Source of the DNA: Tillus elongatus
Lineage: Eukaryota; Arthropoda; Insecta; Coleoptera; Cleridae
Assembly (NCBI GenBank): GCA_964006375.1
Contig: OZ023269.1
Location: forward strand, 125,344,223-125,408,222
Reading direction: 5' to 3'
Length of the DNA: 64,000 bases
The position numbers and the translations under genes are program-made. Shown one piece after another: positions 61,632-64,000 of this stretch; the stretch's first letter is position 1; each line of letters begins with the position of its first letter. The notes under the pieces were generated by a model. That model saw only the letters and a program-made list of their open reading frames with translations, did not search any database and had not been told where the DNA came from.

Positions 61632-61946
61632 CTCGACGCAGCAAGTGCCTTCGAGAAGTGAATTTTCATTAAAATGTTTTTAATAGCAAATATGTCTCTT
61701 TAATGTAAGCAGGCATCAATTTGGTCACCGGTATAGCCTATATAGTAGAAACAATGTTCCATATTGTATCAAAATAATTTATTGTTTGAAAATGTACAAG
61801 AATTTTCCAAAAATAAACTTAAAATGTTTCCGAGAAAACTCGTTTCCTAGCCGACGAAACTTAGGTTAATAGCAAATTGAGTTGTTGAATTTTGAAGCAT
61901 TTAATGAAAATTCGCTACCAAAACGCACTTACTGCGTCTCGATTTT
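61632..61946. repeat. RE-RE unit, about 315 bp
   Basis: CGACGCAGCAAGTGCCTTCG at 61635 (hairpin partly decayed) faces AAACGCACTTACTGCGTCTC near 61921-61940. Confidence 0.55.
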
Positions 61947-61949
61947 TTT

Positions 61950-62163
61950 ACAAACATGCATAATATTTTGATGAAAAATGCAAAAACGCAATAAGGAATG
62001 TTAAAAAAAATTGTAGGTATCACTAACGACTTATGGGCCATTCTGTGATTGTTAAAATTATTTTATAAGATGCAGCTCAAGACCCTTCTATAAGTAACGT
62101 TTACAATTTTTCTAGTATCTTGCATAATAACAACTATATTGGGCTTTCTCGTAGAAATGCGTC

Positions 62164-62261
<98 letters not shown>

Positions 62262-62400
62262 AGCAGAAAGTAAACCCAAATATGGTTTCTGGGGGGCCTA
62301 GTTTGCGCTCATTTTAAGAAATGTTTTTAGAATTGAAAAGTCGCGGTCTGCTCATTACCGAATTTTTTCTACGAAACTACTGTCAAAGCATCAGAGAAAG
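61950..62400 (-). mobile_element. Interspersed repeat and Helentron-like left half, (TA)n 62168-62257
   Basis: The ACGCATTTC repeat in reverse (to 62167) adjoins the tract, then GGGGGGCCTAGTTTGCGCTC and a left end CGAATTTTTTCTACGAAACT near 62359. Confidence 0.5.
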
Positions 62401-62623
62401 GGTCAATTTGAAATAAATTTTCTGCAGATATTTTAGTAAAATGAAGGACAATGATGGTTGAAGCGGAAACTTAAGGGTTTGCAAAACACTCTTTACATAA
62501 TCCGTATTTCTTTCAGGTTGTTTGCTTAAATGTTCCCAATTTTGACGTTTCAAATCGCGTCTTTGGCGTTTTGAGGAAGACTCCCTTTTTTCTGTAAATG
62601 CCTATATGTCTACATTTTGGTAC

Positions 62624-62627
<4 letters not shown>

Positions 62628-62709
<82 letters not shown>
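62628..62709. repeat. (TA)n microsatellite
   Basis: Pure TA run between two Helentron-like interior segments. Confidence 0.95.
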
Positions 62710-62713
<4 letters not shown>

Positions 62714-62719
62714 ATATTT

Positions 62720-63015
62720 ATTGCTTTTTAACATAGATAGCTGAATTTTGCTACATATGATACTCTGTATGACTGAAACTAGCGTACAAAATTTGGTTGC
62801 CGTTACTTTGTTATTTACGGAGGTATATTTTTTTAGAAAGAAAACACAAAATTTGCCGGGAAAACCACGGCCGATTTTCCTGGCTAACGAACTTATCAAA
62901 TCCACTTGCAAAAGAAAGGTATTTGTCAAATTTTATTACAATTTTGCAAATTAAGCTATTCAAATTTATAGCATTTAATGCCAATTCGCTACCATCACGC
63001 ACTTGCTGCGTCCAT
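62720..63015 (+). mobile_element. Helentron-like right end joined to reversed interior
   Basis: A reversed interior (GGCTAACGAACTTATCAAAT near 62882) is followed by a plus-oriented right end ATCACGCACTTGCTGCGTCC near 62995-63014. Confidence 0.45.
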
Positions 63016-63439
63016 AATTTCTTTTCTTACAAACATGCATTATAGTTCGATGGAAAATCCAAAAATGCAATAACATAAGGCGTGTTCGATTAAAAAAAGA
63101 AAAAAAATGCTTCATCAATGACTTATAGGCCAGCCTGTGATTGTGGAAATATTTTTTTAAGATGTAGCTGAAGACACCCTATAATCAATGTATATAATTT
63201 TTTTCGTATCTTGTATAATAACGGATATATTGGGTTTTATTGATTTTTTTACGAAAATTCCGCAAAAGTTATATATCATTAAACGATAAACTGTATAGCT
63301 ATGACTACTGTCAAAGCATCAGAGAAAGCGTATATTAGTAATGAATTTTCTAGAAATATTTTAGTAAAATGAAGGGCAATGACGGTTGATGCCAAGACTT
63401 CACGCTTTGTAAAACATTCTTCTTGAGACATTTTCTTTC

Positions 63440-64000
<561 letters not shown>

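Overview
This window looks like nuclear DNA of an AT-rich, repeat-laden arthropod genome, most likely an insect. The evidence is one spliced host gene of animal type (a Cdc25 phosphatase) set in wall-to-wall eukaryotic mobile elements: mariners, non-LTR retrotransposons, Penelope-like elements, tRNA-derived SINEs and a rolling-circle-like family. Nothing bacterial (operons, ribosome binding sites, CRISPR) was seen. I do not name a species.

Layout. 0-7 kb: Tigger-type transposase tail, several Helentron-like elements with internal (TA)n, a SINE with clear target duplications, a LINE remnant broken by a SINE and a Helentron-like element, a (TTA)n tract, and a GC-rich palindrome. 7.2-12.2 kb: the only host gene I can support, a three-exon Cdc25 (string/twine type) with a tiny first exon and a 3.3 kb repeat-filled first intron. 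13-25 kb: more Helentron-like copies, a 60-66 bp minisatellite and two tandem duplications. 25.8-31.1 kb: an inverted-repeat element that received two later insertions, an RNase H-bearing LINE and a 3.46 kb DDE-type DNA transposon with an intact two-exon transposase. 31.3-33.6 kb: a long Helentron-like copy. 34.6-35.1 kb: a MITE. 35.4-46.7 kb: three mariner-type elements with about 340 bp terminal inverted repeats, one dead and two with open transposases, each lying between (TA)n tracts. 40.1 kb: a 5'-truncated Penelope-like insertion. 47-57 kb: more Helentron-like copies, tRNA-like modules and a gag-like ORF with an in-frame stop. 57.4 kb: a second Penelope fragment. 58.9-61.1 kb: a 5'-truncated jockey-like LINE. 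61.6-64 kb: further Helentron-like copies.

How the parts relate. The dominant repeat has a left end AGTGAATTTTC(n)AAAATTCACT, an internal (TA)n tract, and a right end in which GAAAATTCACT is followed by the short hairpin ACGCA-CTTGC-TGCGT. That is the architecture of non-autonomous Helentron-associated elements (DINE-1/HINE type); the class assignment is inferred from structure. Its (TA)n tracts serve as landing sites for the mariners and probably for one LINE. The standout candidate for a less-described system is the 27.56-31.02 kb transposon: near-perfect ends starting CATATCGATACCTCA, repeated GTAACAAG-type subterminal motifs, and a 704-residue transposase-like protein outside the familiar Tc1/mariner, hAT and piggyBac signatures. 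Coordinates of repeat edges are read by eye and may be off by several bases.
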